NCBI GenBank assembly: GCA_041855445.1
Contig: JBHAEG010000067.1
Span: 1 to 64,000, forward strand
From: Faucicola sp041855445
Lineage (GTDB): Bacteria; Pseudomonadota; Gammaproteobacteria; Pseudomonadales; Moraxellaceae
Reading direction: 5' to 3'
Length of the DNA: 64,000 nt
Positions within the stretch are counted from its first letter, which is position 1. Each line of letters starts with the position of its first letter. The notes beneath the pieces were generated by a model. It made no database searches. It had not been told where the DNA came from and saw only the letters and a program-made list of their open reading frames with translations. Shown here in pieces: positions 25,572 through 35,206 of the stretch. Both the position numbers and the translations under genes were made by a program.

Positions 25572-26517
25572 TTTACAAAAAAATCAATTGGCCATTGTGA
25601 AGACGGAGCAAATTGCTTTTGTTGAGCAATGGCTATTTCAATTATCCGCTCAACATTATGCACCAGCTAGTATCAATAGCTATCAACAGGTGATGCGAGC
25701 ATTTGAAAAATTCATGGAAGATAAACAATTATCTACATGGACACAAGTTAATAGACAACATTTATTGGCTTATATTGCAAAACGTACAGATACTGATAAA
25801 TTAGCTAAAATTAGTGTTCATCATGAAATAACCGTATTAAAACAGTTTTTTCGATGGCTTATCAAACAAAATGTTATTCAAATTAATCCAAGTATTGGCT
25901 TACGTCTAAAATACCCGCCAAAGACTTTGCCTAAATTAGTTGATGCTGATTTATTAAGTCAATTACTTGACCAACCGCCACCAGAAAAGCCAACAGATGC
26001 CCGATTATGGATACGCGATAAAGCGATGCTTGAGCTGTTATATGGCAGTGGTTTACGAGTGAGTGAATTAATTAATTTAAATATACAAGATATTGATAAA
26101 AATCAATTTTTACTCAGAATTACGGGGAAGGGGAACAAAACCCGTGTCGTGCCAGTAGGTAGACAAGCATGGCAAGCACTCAATCATTATTTGCCATATC
26201 GTGAATTGTGGAAAAAAAATAATGATAAAGCCGTGTTTATCAGTGAACGTTTAGGCACACGTCTTACTATTCGTACCGTGCAACATCGAATAAAAGTTCA
26301 AGCACGGCGGGCAGGTATTGCTCAAAATTTATATCCACATCTATTAAGACATTGTTTTGCTTCACATTTATTAAGTGGTAGTGGTGATTTGCGGGCAGTG
26401 CAAGAGTTATTAGGGCATAGCAATGTCAATACGACTCAAATTTATACCCATTTGGATTTTGGGCATTTATCTAAAGTGTATGACAATGCTCACCCTCGTT
26501 CACGTTTAAAGAGTTAA
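25555..26517 (+). CDS. xerC: Tyrosine recombinase XerC
   Basis: A 320-aa tyrosine recombinase that with XerD resolves chromosome dimers at dif. It has the N-terminal SAM-like DNA-binding domain (residues about 18-105). The catalytic residues are in LLYGSGLRVSELI (Arg), GKGNKTRVVPV (Lys), HLLRHCFASHLL (His and Arg), LLGHSNVNTTQIYTH (His and Tyr). The start is ATG 25555 or 25564, both inside dapF. Its 3' end overlaps the convergent nitrilase gene by 12 bases. XerC fits better than XerD because of the dapF linkage. Confidence 0.92.
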   Translation: MNYMNNLQKNQLAIVKTEQIAFVEQWLFQLSAQHYAPASINSYQQVMRAFEKFMEDKQLSTWTQVNRQHLLAYIAKRTDTDKLAKISVHHEITVLKQFFRWLIKQNVIQINPSIGLRLKYPPKTLPKLVDADLLSQLLDQPPPEKPTDARLWIRDKAMLELLYGSGLRVSELINLNIQDIDKNQFLLRITGKGNKTRVVPVGRQAWQALNHYLPYRELWKKNNDKAVFISERLGTRLTIRTVQHRIKVQARRAGIAQNLYPHLLRHCFASHLLSGSGDLRAVQELLGHSNVNTTQIYTHLDFGHLSKVYDNAHPRSRLKS

Positions 26518-27468
26518 GTTTTCAGCGACAGCCAATCTTTGACAATCCATTAATGCAATATTTTCTCGCCATTGACGTTGTTGCTTGATGTCAAAATTGG
26601 TAAATAATACCTGATAATCTACTGAAAAATCAGAGCTTTCTTTAATATCTGTTAGCCATGAATTTGCAAGTTCCACCATTGGTAAAATGGAGGTATCAGT
26701 TAATGACATATTAATAAAACTGGTCACAATTTCGCCATTAGCATTAATAAACTCACTATGCCCCCAAGTTTCTCGCTCACTGATAGCATTTTCCCGTTCA
26801 ATGCTATGAGTGCCTGACTGTCCAGCACCAATCAGTAAACATTGACTATCTAAGGCACGAGCGGTTAAAAGTGACCGCCAATGGGCTTTACCTGTCTGAT
26901 AAGTAAACGCTGATGGTGCAGTGATAATTTCTGCCCCCAATTGCCGTAATCGAATTGCCAACTGTGGAAAACGTAAATCAAAACAAATCATCATACCAAT
27001 ATTAGCAAATTCAGTTTTAGCAACAACTAATTCATTACCAGCTTCAAAAACTCGACTTTCATCATAACTACCAGTCGTATCATTCACCGTGGCTTTAAAC
27101 AAATGAATTTTGTCATAACGAGCAATACAATTGCCTGATGGTTCAAATAATAATGAAGTTTGACGAAATTTACCATCAGTAACGGGACTGCCATCAGGAC
27201 GGTAAGGACAAGGTAACGTGCCTGCTAAAAAATATACTTGATAAAATTCGGCAAGTTTACTACACCAGTTTTTTAACGCTTCAAAATACTGACTAGTTTT
27301 TTGTTGATTACCAAAACAAAACGCATTTTCAGGTAATACAATTAATTTTGCCCCATGTTGTACTGCCTGAATAACACCTTTTTCAATAGCGATTAAATTC
27401 TGATAAATATTAGACTGACTATTTAGCTCAATCAGAGCAAAGCAGGGATATATAGCGTGTATGTTCAT
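26506..27468 (-). CDS. Carbon-nitrogen hydrolase (Nit-type amidase)
   Basis: A 320-aa nitrilase-superfamily amidase with the intact Glu-Lys-Cys triad: Glu47 in VLPENAF, Lys120 in YDKIHLF and Cys162 in MMICFDLRFP. The subfamily resembles Nit1/Nit2, whose members hydrolyse deaminated glutathione or omega-amides. Three genes away on the same strand is gshB, which makes a glutathione-repair role plausible, but that is inference. Its start overlaps the ampD stop by four bases (ATGA), so the two are likely translationally coupled. Confidence 0.85.
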   Translation of the reverse strand: MNIHAIYPCFALIELNSQSNIYQNLIAIEKGVIQAVQHGAKLIVLPENAFCFGNQQKTSQYFEALKNWCSKLAEFYQVYFLAGTLPCPYRPDGSPVTDGKFRQTSLLFEPSGNCIARYDKIHLFKATVNDTTGSYDESRVFEAGNELVVAKTEFANIGMMICFDLRFPQLAIRLRQLGAEIITAPSAFTYQTGKAHWRSLLTARALDSQCLLIGAGQSGTHSIERENAISERETWGHSEFINANGEIVTSFINMSLTDTSILPMVELANSWLTDIKESSDFSVDYQVLFTNFDIKQQRQWRENIALMDCQRLAVAENLTL

Positions 27469-28064
27469 AACGATGTTTCATTGTTAATCGGTTTAACTAA
27501 ATTTGCCACTAACCGCCGTAACTGTTGCCAATCAAAGCCATTCCCAGGGTCGGTTTTTCGTCCTCGAGCGATATCGCTATGCCCCGCCAAATGCTGTTTG
27601 GTTTTTGGGTAGGCACGATAAATCGCTACGATAACTTGGGCTAATGTGTGATATTGTTGTTCAGTAAATTCACTATTATCATCGCCTTCTAATTCGATAC
27701 CAATCGAAAAATCATTACAATTTTTTTGACCAAGATAACAAGACTGCCCAGCATGCCAAGCCCTATCTTGAAAATTGACAAATTGGGTAACATGACCATC
27801 TCGCTCAATAAATACATGAGCAGAAACTTCCATTTGATGAATGGTTTCAAAATATGGGTGGTCATCAGCTTGTAATTGATTTTGAAAAAATGCTTTTACA
27901 AAATGTTGTCCTTGTTTATCAGTTTTACAAAATTCACTTGGTGGTAAACTGATATTATGAATGACGACCAATCGAATATCTGTTGGGTCTGGTCTGGCGT
28001 TAAAATTTGGTGAAGCAATAAAATCTGCCTCAATCAATTTTCCATCAATAATAGTAAAATTCAT
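27465..28064 (-). CDS. ampD: 1,6-anhydro-N-acetylmuramyl-L-alanine amidase AmpD
   Basis: A 199-aa cytoplasmic zinc amidase that removes the peptide from anhydro-muropeptides during cell-wall recycling. Zinc ligands are visible as His36 (VVIHNIS), His in LAGHSDIARGRKTDPG and Asp in the same segment; the Lys of GRKTDPG is catalytic in relatives. No signal peptide is present, as expected for AmpD rather than AmiD. It is 9 bp after gshB and overlaps the nitrilase start by four bases. Confidence 0.94.
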   Translation of the reverse strand: MNFTIIDGKLIEADFIASPNFNARPDPTDIRLVVIHNISLPPSEFCKTDKQGQHFVKAFFQNQLQADDHPYFETIHQMEVSAHVFIERDGHVTQFVNFQDRAWHAGQSCYLGQKNCNDFSIGIELEGDDNSEFTEQQYHTLAQVIVAIYRAYPKTKQHLAGHSDIARGRKTDPGNGFDWQQLRRLVANLVKPINNETSL

Positions 28065-28073
28065 AAGTATGTC

Positions 28074-29030
28074 TTAATCTGAAAATTGTTGTTCAATTGC
28101 TATGATAAAATCAGTAGCGATATGTGTACCGCATTGGTCGTCAATTTCACGGACACAGGTTGGACTAGTTACATTAATTTCGGTAATTTTACCGCCAATG
28201 ACATCAAGCCCTACAAATAATAGCCCTTTTTCTAGCAAAATTGGAGCGACCGCTTCGGCGACTTCTCGTTCTTTGGTAGATAAAGGCATTGCCACGCCAC
28301 GACCACCCACTGCTAAATTACCACGAGTTTCACCTTGACTAGGAATACGAGCTAAACAATAATCGACAGGTTTACCATTAACGATTAATATGCGTTTGTC
28401 ACCATCTTTAATTTCAGGTAAATAGCGTTGAGCCATGATAGGTAAGGTTTCTAACTGGGTTAGCATTTCTAAGGTTGAACCAATATTGGGACTATCTGCG
28501 GTTAGACGAAAAATCCCCATACCCCCCATGCCATCAAGCGGTTTAACAATCACATCTTGTTGTTGTTGGATAAATTGGCGAATATGACTTTGTTTACTGG
28601 TGACGATGGTAGGACTCATATGCTCGCTAAACCATGTTGCAAATAGTTTTTCATTACAATCACGAATACTTTGTGGGTCGTTCACGACTAAAACGCCTGC
28701 TTGTTTGGCTTTATCGAGAAAATAGGTTGCGTAAATAAATTGCATATTAAATGGTGGGTCTTTTCGCATCAAAATGACATCGAAATGTTTAATATCATAG
28801 CTTATTTTTTCTGACAACTGATAAAAATTATCAGGATTTTTAGTCACATTGATAGCTTGAGCATCAACGATGGGCTTACCTTGATTTAGCCATAAATCAT
28901 TGATATTACAGTAATATAGCTGATGACCTCGTTCGCTACCTGCCCACATCATCGCAAGAGTTGTATCTTTTTTATAATTGATAGTGGCGATATTATCCAT
29001 CACTATCAGAATACGCAGTGATTTTTTCAT
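28074..29030 (-). CDS. gshB: Glutathione synthetase GshB
   Basis: A 318-aa ATP-grasp ligase joining gamma-glutamylcysteine and glycine. The N-terminus MKKSLRILIVMDNIATINYK, the loop KPLDGMGGMGIFR, GDKRILIVNGKPV and the C-terminal metal-binding region DVIGGKITEINVTSP are all family features, and the length is usual (about 316 aa). It heads the gshB-ampD-nitrilase group. The gshA gene is not in the window. Confidence 0.95.
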   Translation of the reverse strand: MKKSLRILIVMDNIATINYKKDTTLAMMWAGSERGHQLYYCNINDLWLNQGKPIVDAQAINVTKNPDNFYQLSEKISYDIKHFDVILMRKDPPFNMQFIYATYFLDKAKQAGVLVVNDPQSIRDCNEKLFATWFSEHMSPTIVTSKQSHIRQFIQQQQDVIVKPLDGMGGMGIFRLTADSPNIGSTLEMLTQLETLPIMAQRYLPEIKDGDKRILIVNGKPVDYCLARIPSQGETRGNLAVGGRGVAMPLSTKEREVAEAVAPILLEKGLLFVGLDVIGGKITEINVTSPTCVREIDDQCGTHIATDFIIAIEQQFSD

Positions 29031-29070
29031 TATTACGTTTACCTTAAAAAATTATATTGTTTTGCTATAG

Positions 29071-29721
29071 TTATACGCCGTATTGTTCACGGTATGCCAT
29101 CATTTTGGCAAGCTGTTCATGTTGTTGTTTTTCTTTTAAATAAACAATAATATCATCAATATCAACTAATGCTTGTACGGGTACATTTAAATTTTGGGCG
29201 AGTTCTTGAATAGCAGAGGTTTCGCCTTGACCTTTTTCTTTACGGTCGAGGGCAACGATAATACCAGCAACTTTTGCTTCTGCCTGTTCTAATAAGCTGA
29301 TAACTTCACGCATTGCCGTGCCAGCAGTAATCACATCATCAAGCACCCAAACAGTTTTGCCTTTTACGTCTGCACCAACGAGGCTACCACCTTCGCCATG
29401 AGTTTTGGCCTCTTTACGATTATATCCCCAATGAGCATTGATACCATGATAATGCCAAAGTGCCTGAGCCGTTACCGCAACAAAAGGAATACCTTTATAA
29501 GCCGCCCCAAAAATATACAGTTCTTCATCTTTGTTTACTTGTTTTGCTAAAGCGTCCGCATATCCTTTGGCTAATACTGATAACGCCTCGCCAGTGGCTA
29601 ATAATCCAGCATTAAAAAAATATGGGCTGATGCGTCCTGATTTTAACGTAAATTCACCAAATCTTAACACTTGGTTTTTTAATGCCAAATCAATAAATTC
29701 GCTAGATTGAAACGATGACAT
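29071..29721 (-). CDS. pyrE: Orotate phosphoribosyltransferase PyrE
   Basis: A 216-aa type I phosphoribosyltransferase making orotidine 5'-phosphate from orotate and PRPP. Family marks are VLRFGEFTLKSGRISPYFFN, AYKGIPFV, YNRKEAKTHGEGG and the PRPP loop VWVLDDVITAGTAMRE. The ATG at 29721 has GGAG eight bases upstream and beats the frame opening at 29748. It stands 31 bp after the SDR-like gene and 40 bp before gshB, on the same strand. Confidence 0.96.
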   Translation of the reverse strand: MSSFQSSEFIDLALKNQVLRFGEFTLKSGRISPYFFNAGLLATGEALSVLAKGYADALAKQVNKDEELYIFGAAYKGIPFVAVTAQALWHYHGINAHWGYNRKEAKTHGEGGSLVGADVKGKTVWVLDDVITAGTAMREVISLLEQAEAKVAGIIVALDRKEKGQGETSAIQELAQNLNVPVQALVDIDDIIVYLKEKQQHEQLAKMMAYREQYGV

Positions 29722-29752
29722 AAAATTTTCTCCAATAATAGTTGTCATGGCG

Positions 29753-30595
29753 TTAATGTAATTTTGCTAAAATATGCTGATAGCCTTGCTGAAAATTAGT
29801 AAAATTTAGCCAATCGCTCGGTAAATTATTTAAAATTTGTTTACCTGTGGTTGGCAAAGTTTCTACAAATTGAATATCAAGTCGCAATTGTAAAGCAAGA
29901 TAATTTAACACGTTATATAATGGCACAGGTTGGTTATCAGTGACAAGATATATAGCTAAAGGATTGTTTTCCATTAATATTTTTATCATAACATGGATTA
30001 AGTCAATATCCATAATTCGATTTGTCCAAGTATTTTCTGGTATCGCAATTTGTTTATCTGTTGCTAGTTTTTTTACTAAATTTACCAAAGCTAATCGCTG
30101 TTCACCATAAATGCCACTTGGACGAATAATCGTACATTTATCGATAAAATGTTGTTGTAATAGCTGTTCTGCCTGTAAAATAATTTGTGAACCGACTCGG
30201 GTCGGTGGCAAGATAGGACTATGAATATCAATTACTTCCGCAGAATTTTGTCCATAAACCCCCGTTGAAGAAACAAAAAATACTCGTTGCAAATTTGGTA
30301 GATATTGACTTAATTTGATGACAGCTTGGCTAATTTGAAAATAACTTTCATGATAACTCATCTCATCGTAACGACTAGGGGTAACAGTAATAGTAATATG
30401 ACTGATTGTTGATAAAAATGGTTTGAGATGTTGTGGGGATAATGTTCTGGCATCAAGTTGAATATGTTGAATATTTTTATCAAGGTTCATTTTTGCAGTA
30501 CGACTGATACCAATCAGCGACAGACCTGATTTTGCTAGCTGATTGGCTACTGGTAATCCAATGGCTCCCAGACCAATCATGATATGTTGTGTCAT
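29753..30595 (-). CDS. NAD(P)-binding SDR-like protein (YeeZ-type)
   Basis: A 280-aa atypical extended short-chain dehydrogenase. The dinucleotide-binding loop is IMIGLGAIGLPVANQLA at the N-terminus. The Ser/Tyr region is FFVSSTGVYG, but the usual YxxxK lysine does not follow, so it looks like the atypical SDR5 (YeeZ) group, for which no reaction is established. It lies between DUF3999 and pyrE with short spacers (13 and 31 bp) and may share their transcript. The substrate is unknown. Confidence 0.75.
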   Translation of the reverse strand: MTQHIMIGLGAIGLPVANQLAKSGLSLIGISRTAKMNLDKNIQHIQLDARTLSPQHLKPFLSTISHITITVTPSRYDEMSYHESYFQISQAVIKLSQYLPNLQRVFFVSSTGVYGQNSAEVIDIHSPILPPTRVGSQIILQAEQLLQQHFIDKCTIIRPSGIYGEQRLALVNLVKKLATDKQIAIPENTWTNRIMDIDLIHVMIKILMENNPLAIYLVTDNQPVPLYNVLNYLALQLRLDIQFVETLPTTGKQILNNLPSDWLNFTNFQQGYQHILAKLH

Positions 30596-30608
30596 AATTA
30601 TCCTTAAT

Positions 30609-32024
30609 TTATGATGGTTTTGCAGATTTTGCAGTTTGTCGATACAGATGATAAGCTAACATTGATAATATCATTAATATTCCTAACAATGAAATCCATA
30701 ACAGCCATTGTTTTTGTTGATTAAGCTGTTGATTTGGGTCTTCAATTGGTTCTAATTTATCCAGTTGCCCGTCAACACTTTGTTGAATTTGTTGAATATG
30801 TGTATCTGTTAAAATAATATTTGGAATATTATTTAATCGTGTATCTCGTATTACCAATTGATAAGGGGCATTACCTTGTGCCAAAAAATACAGCTCATAA
30901 ACAGGTGATAACAAGGTAACAGGTACATCGTTTAGGTTCATCTGTCCAATCAATTGTAGATTTTGACTAATGGTCGGTTGCCATAATACCCGAGGAGTTG
31001 TAAGACTGACTTGGGTCTGTGCTAATAGTTTATCATTTGGGCTATCATAACTGTTGGCAGTGGTAATTTTATCTAGCATTGATGTTTTGATGACAGGTTC
31101 AATGAGTTTTACTTGCCAAATTTGATGCTCTGGTACTAAAAAATCCATACCTGAAACTAATATTGGCTGTGGTAACTGCAGTTGCCATTGTTGCGATTGT
31201 CCGCTAATTGGCTCAAAATTTACCCGTGTCAAAAAATAATTTGGGATTTCAGTTGCTTCTTCAACTTTGGCTACATTGATTTGAATAGGTTGATTTGCCA
31301 CAATTTGCCAAAAACGGGAATATTCTGTGGATTTGATGTTGATGGTTAAAGTGTTGTTTTTTGGTTGATTTAATTTCGTCCAAATCTTTTTTTCAATTTG
31401 TTGCCAATTTTCTAAATCATCACTAGCAAAAACTTGTAGTTCTAATGGTTTTTCATATGTGATATTGTCAAAGCTAACTTGTAACTGTGTCGGTAGTCGG
31501 ATTTTATCTAATGGGTTTTTTAGCCACCAAGTAATAGATGGGTTGGCGTTTGTTAATGGAATGTTTGGTAGATTTTGCATCTCGATTTTTAAATTATCAA
31601 GATTGCTTGCTTGAACAGAAAATTGTTTGCGTAATTTTTCTACCATATTTGGGTCATTGGTTTGTAACTGAACCCATTGGACAGGCTGTTGTTGTTTGCT
31701 CGTTTGGATAACAGGACGCAATGCCATTGGCATCACTCGTCCATCTCTGTCCACAATGCGTAAATGTTCAGTCGATGGCGTAGCATCGGTTTGGCAGATG
31801 TTGGCAAGTAATGCAGGCGATAATGAAGAAAAATGCACTAAAAATGCTTCTGTTTCTACTGGAACAGTGGGTAACTCGATATTTGCCTGATATGCCATAG
31901 GTTTTTCATTTGCCCAAGCGACCACTGGCAATAAAAATATCATATATAATGATTTTGCCCAATTTGATGCAAAAATAGCAAACAAATTGGGCATCGTGTT
32001 AGCAAATTTAATGGACAACAGCAT
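30609..32024 (-). CDS. DUF3999-family exported protein
   Basis: A 471-aa envelope protein. The N-terminal region includes a signal peptide with the hydrophobic core YMIFLLPVVAWA (near residue 30). Two beta-rich domains follow, then one C-terminal transmembrane helix (WLLWISLLGILMILSMLAYHL, about 440-462) and a short cytoplasmic tail. It matches DUF3999, commonly encoded beside DUF2339, as here (98 bp downstream of it). The start ATG 32024 is kept because GAAAAG lies upstream; 31994 is an alternative. The function is not known. Confidence 0.78.
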   Translation of the reverse strand: MLLSIKFANTMPNLFAIFASNWAKSLYMIFLLPVVAWANEKPMAYQANIELPTVPVETEAFLVHFSSLSPALLANICQTDATPSTEHLRIVDRDGRVMPMALRPVIQTSKQQQPVQWVQLQTNDPNMVEKLRKQFSVQASNLDNLKIEMQNLPNIPLTNANPSITWWLKNPLDKIRLPTQLQVSFDNITYEKPLELQVFASDDLENWQQIEKKIWTKLNQPKNNTLTINIKSTEYSRFWQIVANQPIQINVAKVEEATEIPNYFLTRVNFEPISGQSQQWQLQLPQPILVSGMDFLVPEHQIWQVKLIEPVIKTSMLDKITTANSYDSPNDKLLAQTQVSLTTPRVLWQPTISQNLQLIGQMNLNDVPVTLLSPVYELYFLAQGNAPYQLVIRDTRLNNIPNIILTDTHIQQIQQSVDGQLDKLEPIEDPNQQLNQQKQWLLWISLLGILMILSMLAYHLYRQTAKSAKPS

Positions 32025-32122
32025 GATTACTTTTCATTATTCATAAAACGTTGAGTTTTTTAACTTTATCACAGAGTCATTTTAGCAGATGAGCTTACTA
32101 AAACCGTTCTGTTATTGTAAAA

Positions 32123-35100
32123 TTACTTTAAAGTATTAGTATTTTGTTGCGTTTTTAGTGGTGGTAATGGTGCAAGATAACCAATCAATAACATCAATCC
32201 ACCAGCACCAATAAACGATATCACTTGGAAAATTGCATTGGTTTTTGACATATCAACAAATACTAATTTGATAACAACAATACCAAGTAATGTAACACCC
32301 GCAAACCATACGTTTCGCCATGCTTGACGATTGGCAATAAACATCAATGCTGTTGCTAAAATTGACCACAAAATTGTTAAGCTGGTTTGTAACATTGGAG
32401 AATACCAAACTTCAACCCCAGCTGACCAAAGCGGTGTATTAAAATAATTAGCAAGACTTCTGACCAAAATACTACTTAAGGTAAAGAATATAGCAAAGGC
32501 AGGCATCACATACATTAGCACATGCAAATCTTTACTAAACATTTTTATTAGATAAACTTCATATAAAATAATAGCAAATAATAGCAAGTCTAACGGGTTT
32601 ATGATAGGTAAATACAATCCCATAAATTGCCCTGAAAAGTCAATATTTGCCATCACCAGCCAAAGCCATGTTATCGGAAACAAAAGCCAACTAATATCTT
32701 TTAATACTTGAACTGGAGAAAACCATACAAATTTATCGGTAAAAAACGAATAATCATCGGTATCATTGGCTAACGACATGATAATTAGCACTAATAAAGT
32801 CAGCACACTTGGAAAAATCGTCAATAAATAGGTGGTTTCTGTACTTATTGTCAGCATTGGCAATAAGTAGCTACTCATGAGGATAATCACGAGTATAAAC
32901 GCAATTTGGTCAAAACGTGTATTCAGTTTTTGTTGATGCCAACCTGCCAAAAACCACGCTCCAATAAATTTGACCAATATTACAATAAAAATAATGCCAA
33001 ATAATTCAACCCAGTTATTTTTCCCAGAAAAAATATTTGTCCAGACTATCAACCATGATAATAATATCATGGGTAGCACAAAACGGCTTACTTGGTTAAT
33101 AGCCCACCATCGCCAGTGTCGATGAATTAACTGTAAACCAATTAATGCCAATGTCCATAGACCAACCCAAGCCAGTTCTGAATTACGATTGGTTTCAATG
33201 ATACTCTGAAAAGGATTGAATAAATTGTCGTATAATGTTTGCCCGTACAACATTAACATGATAATAACTAAACTGATAGTTAAGCCTTTATCTGCTGTGG
33301 TGGCAGGTAATGATAAACGTTTGGCTGGAACTGGCTCAAAACGAATGCCAAATCGTAACAAAAATGCCGACATTGCCACTGATAAAGTTAAAACAATCAG
33401 CGGTAAGCCTGTACTTAACATGGTCATATCAGCAATATCAATATGTTGTATTGAAAAAATATCTAAAATTGCAAACCATAACTGTATCACAAAATCATAA
33501 GCTATCATTAACAAAATACTAAACGCCTGTAGTGCTAAACCTGTCCAAATTGCCCAGCGTCTATCAGTACGAATACCCAACCAAACAAAACTCGCTCCTT
33601 GTACCGCCCAGCCAATCGTTACCCATTGGGCGGACAACGCTAATGGTAACACCAATGCTAAAAAGCCAACTCCTAATGCTAATGTTGCTTCAATCAACAA
33701 ATGATAACTATTGTTAAAACGTTCTTTTGCATCGTTAAAATTTTCTAAACCTTGTTGATGCTGATGTAGTAGCCAAGAACCAATAGCAAAATAAACCACA
33801 GATAAAATCGCACTAGCAAAAGCCAAATGATACGATAAATCATGTAACAAACTTGCTAACAAGCCAAAACCTAATAAGGCAGTACCAAATAACAGCCCAG
33901 CATCAATTGATAATAAAGGGGTTTGTAACGGCTTATTTACAGTATTTTGACGACTTAACATACGATTAAACGTTACAACTTGTTGAGAATATCGCACCGC
34001 AATAAACAAATACAATGCCATATGAGCGACCAACAATATCACTAATTGCCAACGCATTGGTAGCCATATGCTCACCCCTAAATTTAGCCAATCCATGTAT
34101 TGTTTCGCTCCCCAAGTATAAGCCACACCAAAGGTTACAGCTAAACTTAACGCATTTAATAACTTCCATGTTCGGTAATGGGCAATCACTGCAACAGCTA
34201 CATTTAAAATCAAATAATAGCCAAACAACATCACCACATTACCAGTATTTTGACTAATTAATATCGGTGCAAAAAACGCCCCACCAAACGCTAAAATCGC
34301 CAATGGCAGTGCATTTTGCCACACCGAAAACATCACTGATAAACCTGTTAAAACTACCAGTAACCCCATGGCAAAACTGGCTGGCAATAAATCATATAAG
34401 CGAAAACTTGCAAAAATCGTCAAATAAATCATCGCAAAGCCGACACCTTGCAAAGTCAAACCATAATTTCGCCGATTTTGACTCACTTTAAAACCAACAC
34501 CTGTCACAGCTAGACCTGCTAAAGCGACCATCATCATACGAGTTGCGATAGACACTTCAATATATTGGCTGGCAAGTTTTAACAGCAACACGACCCCTAC
34601 CAATAATACTAACGCCCCAACCCGTACAATTAAATTTTCACCTAAAAACCATTGCTTAATACTATGAAACAATGACGTTACCACATTAATTGACGTTTCA
34701 TCTGGCGTGTGTGATGATGGAGCAAATGGCTGTTGGCTAGGTGGTTGCTGGTTAAACGAAGGCTGATGTAAAGATTGTTGATGAGATGGTGATGGATTAA
34801 CCGCAGATTGATTGAATATAGGTTGATTAAACGTAGGTTGATTAAAAACAGGTGGTTTTGAAGTCGTTACAGGTCTTTGTGTATGTTGAGCAGAGCTGTT
34901 TTGTGTGGGCAAAGGTACATTTAAATTTGGAGCTGGATTTACAAATGTAGGACGTTCTGGCGGAATATTATTTGATGGCTGATTAGGTGTTGCTTGCTGT
35001 GGCGGAATATGTGCAGATGGCACACGATTTATTGACGAATTTGTTAAATTTGTCAAATGCACAACTTGCTGTTGTAAATGTTGTACTTGACGATTTAATT

Positions 35101-35206
35101 TATCAATTTGTTGTTTTTGTTCTGAATTTTTCACAATCGCAATAATTGGCAATACTATACTAACGATTGCCCAAAGGCCTATTAACGTAATCGCCAAGTC
35201 CCACAT
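32123..35206 (-). CDS. DUF2339-family multispanning membrane protein
   Basis: A 1027-aa inner-membrane protein. One N-terminal helix is followed by a coiled coil (residues about 28-55) and a long disordered Pro/Gln/Asn linker (about 60-175). That linker includes tandem FNQP units (VFNQPTFNQPIFNQ), encoded around 34793-34855. The rest is some 25 or more transmembrane helices, with LIVRVGALVLLVGVVLLLK at the start of the membrane domain. This is the DUF2339 family. With the neighbouring DUF3999 it forms a conserved pair of unknown function, presumably an envelope complex. No enzymatic motif is visible. Confidence 0.82.
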   Translation of the reverse strand: MWDLAITLIGLWAIVSIVLPIIAIVKNSEQKQQIDKLNRQVQHLQQQVVHLTNLTNSSINRVPSAHIPPQQATPNQPSNNIPPERPTFVNPAPNLNVPLPTQNSSAQHTQRPVTTSKPPVFNQPTFNQPIFNQSAVNPSPSHQQSLHQPSFNQQPPSQQPFAPSSHTPDETSINVVTSLFHSIKQWFLGENLIVRVGALVLLVGVVLLLKLASQYIEVSIATRMMMVALAGLAVTGVGFKVSQNRRNYGLTLQGVGFAMIYLTIFASFRLYDLLPASFAMGLLVVLTGLSVMFSVWQNALPLAILAFGGAFFAPILISQNTGNVVMLFGYYLILNVAVAVIAHYRTWKLLNALSLAVTFGVAYTWGAKQYMDWLNLGVSIWLPMRWQLVILLVAHMALYLFIAVRYSQQVVTFNRMLSRQNTVNKPLQTPLLSIDAGLLFGTALLGFGLLASLLHDLSYHLAFASAILSVVYFAIGSWLLHQHQQGLENFNDAKERFNNSYHLLIEATLALGVGFLALVLPLALSAQWVTIGWAVQGASFVWLGIRTDRRWAIWTGLALQAFSILLMIAYDFVIQLWFAILDIFSIQHIDIADMTMLSTGLPLIVLTLSVAMSAFLLRFGIRFEPVPAKRLSLPATTADKGLTISLVIIMLMLYGQTLYDNLFNPFQSIIETNRNSELAWVGLWTLALIGLQLIHRHWRWWAINQVSRFVLPMILLSWLIVWTNIFSGKNNWVELFGIIFIVILVKFIGAWFLAGWHQQKLNTRFDQIAFILVIILMSSYLLPMLTISTETTYLLTIFPSVLTLLVLIIMSLANDTDDYSFFTDKFVWFSPVQVLKDISWLLFPITWLWLVMANIDFSGQFMGLYLPIINPLDLLLFAIILYEVYLIKMFSKDLHVLMYVMPAFAIFFTLSSILVRSLANYFNTPLWSAGVEVWYSPMLQTSLTILWSILATALMFIANRQAWRNVWFAGVTLLGIVVIKLVFVDMSKTNAIFQVISFIGAGGLMLLIGYLAPLPPLKTQQNTNTLK

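Noticed and set aside
34740..34860. Short repeats in the DUF2339 linker considered as a CRISPR or mobile repeat
   Set aside because: They are in-frame FNQP codon repeats within a disordered linker, too short and irregular for CRISPR, with no spacers.
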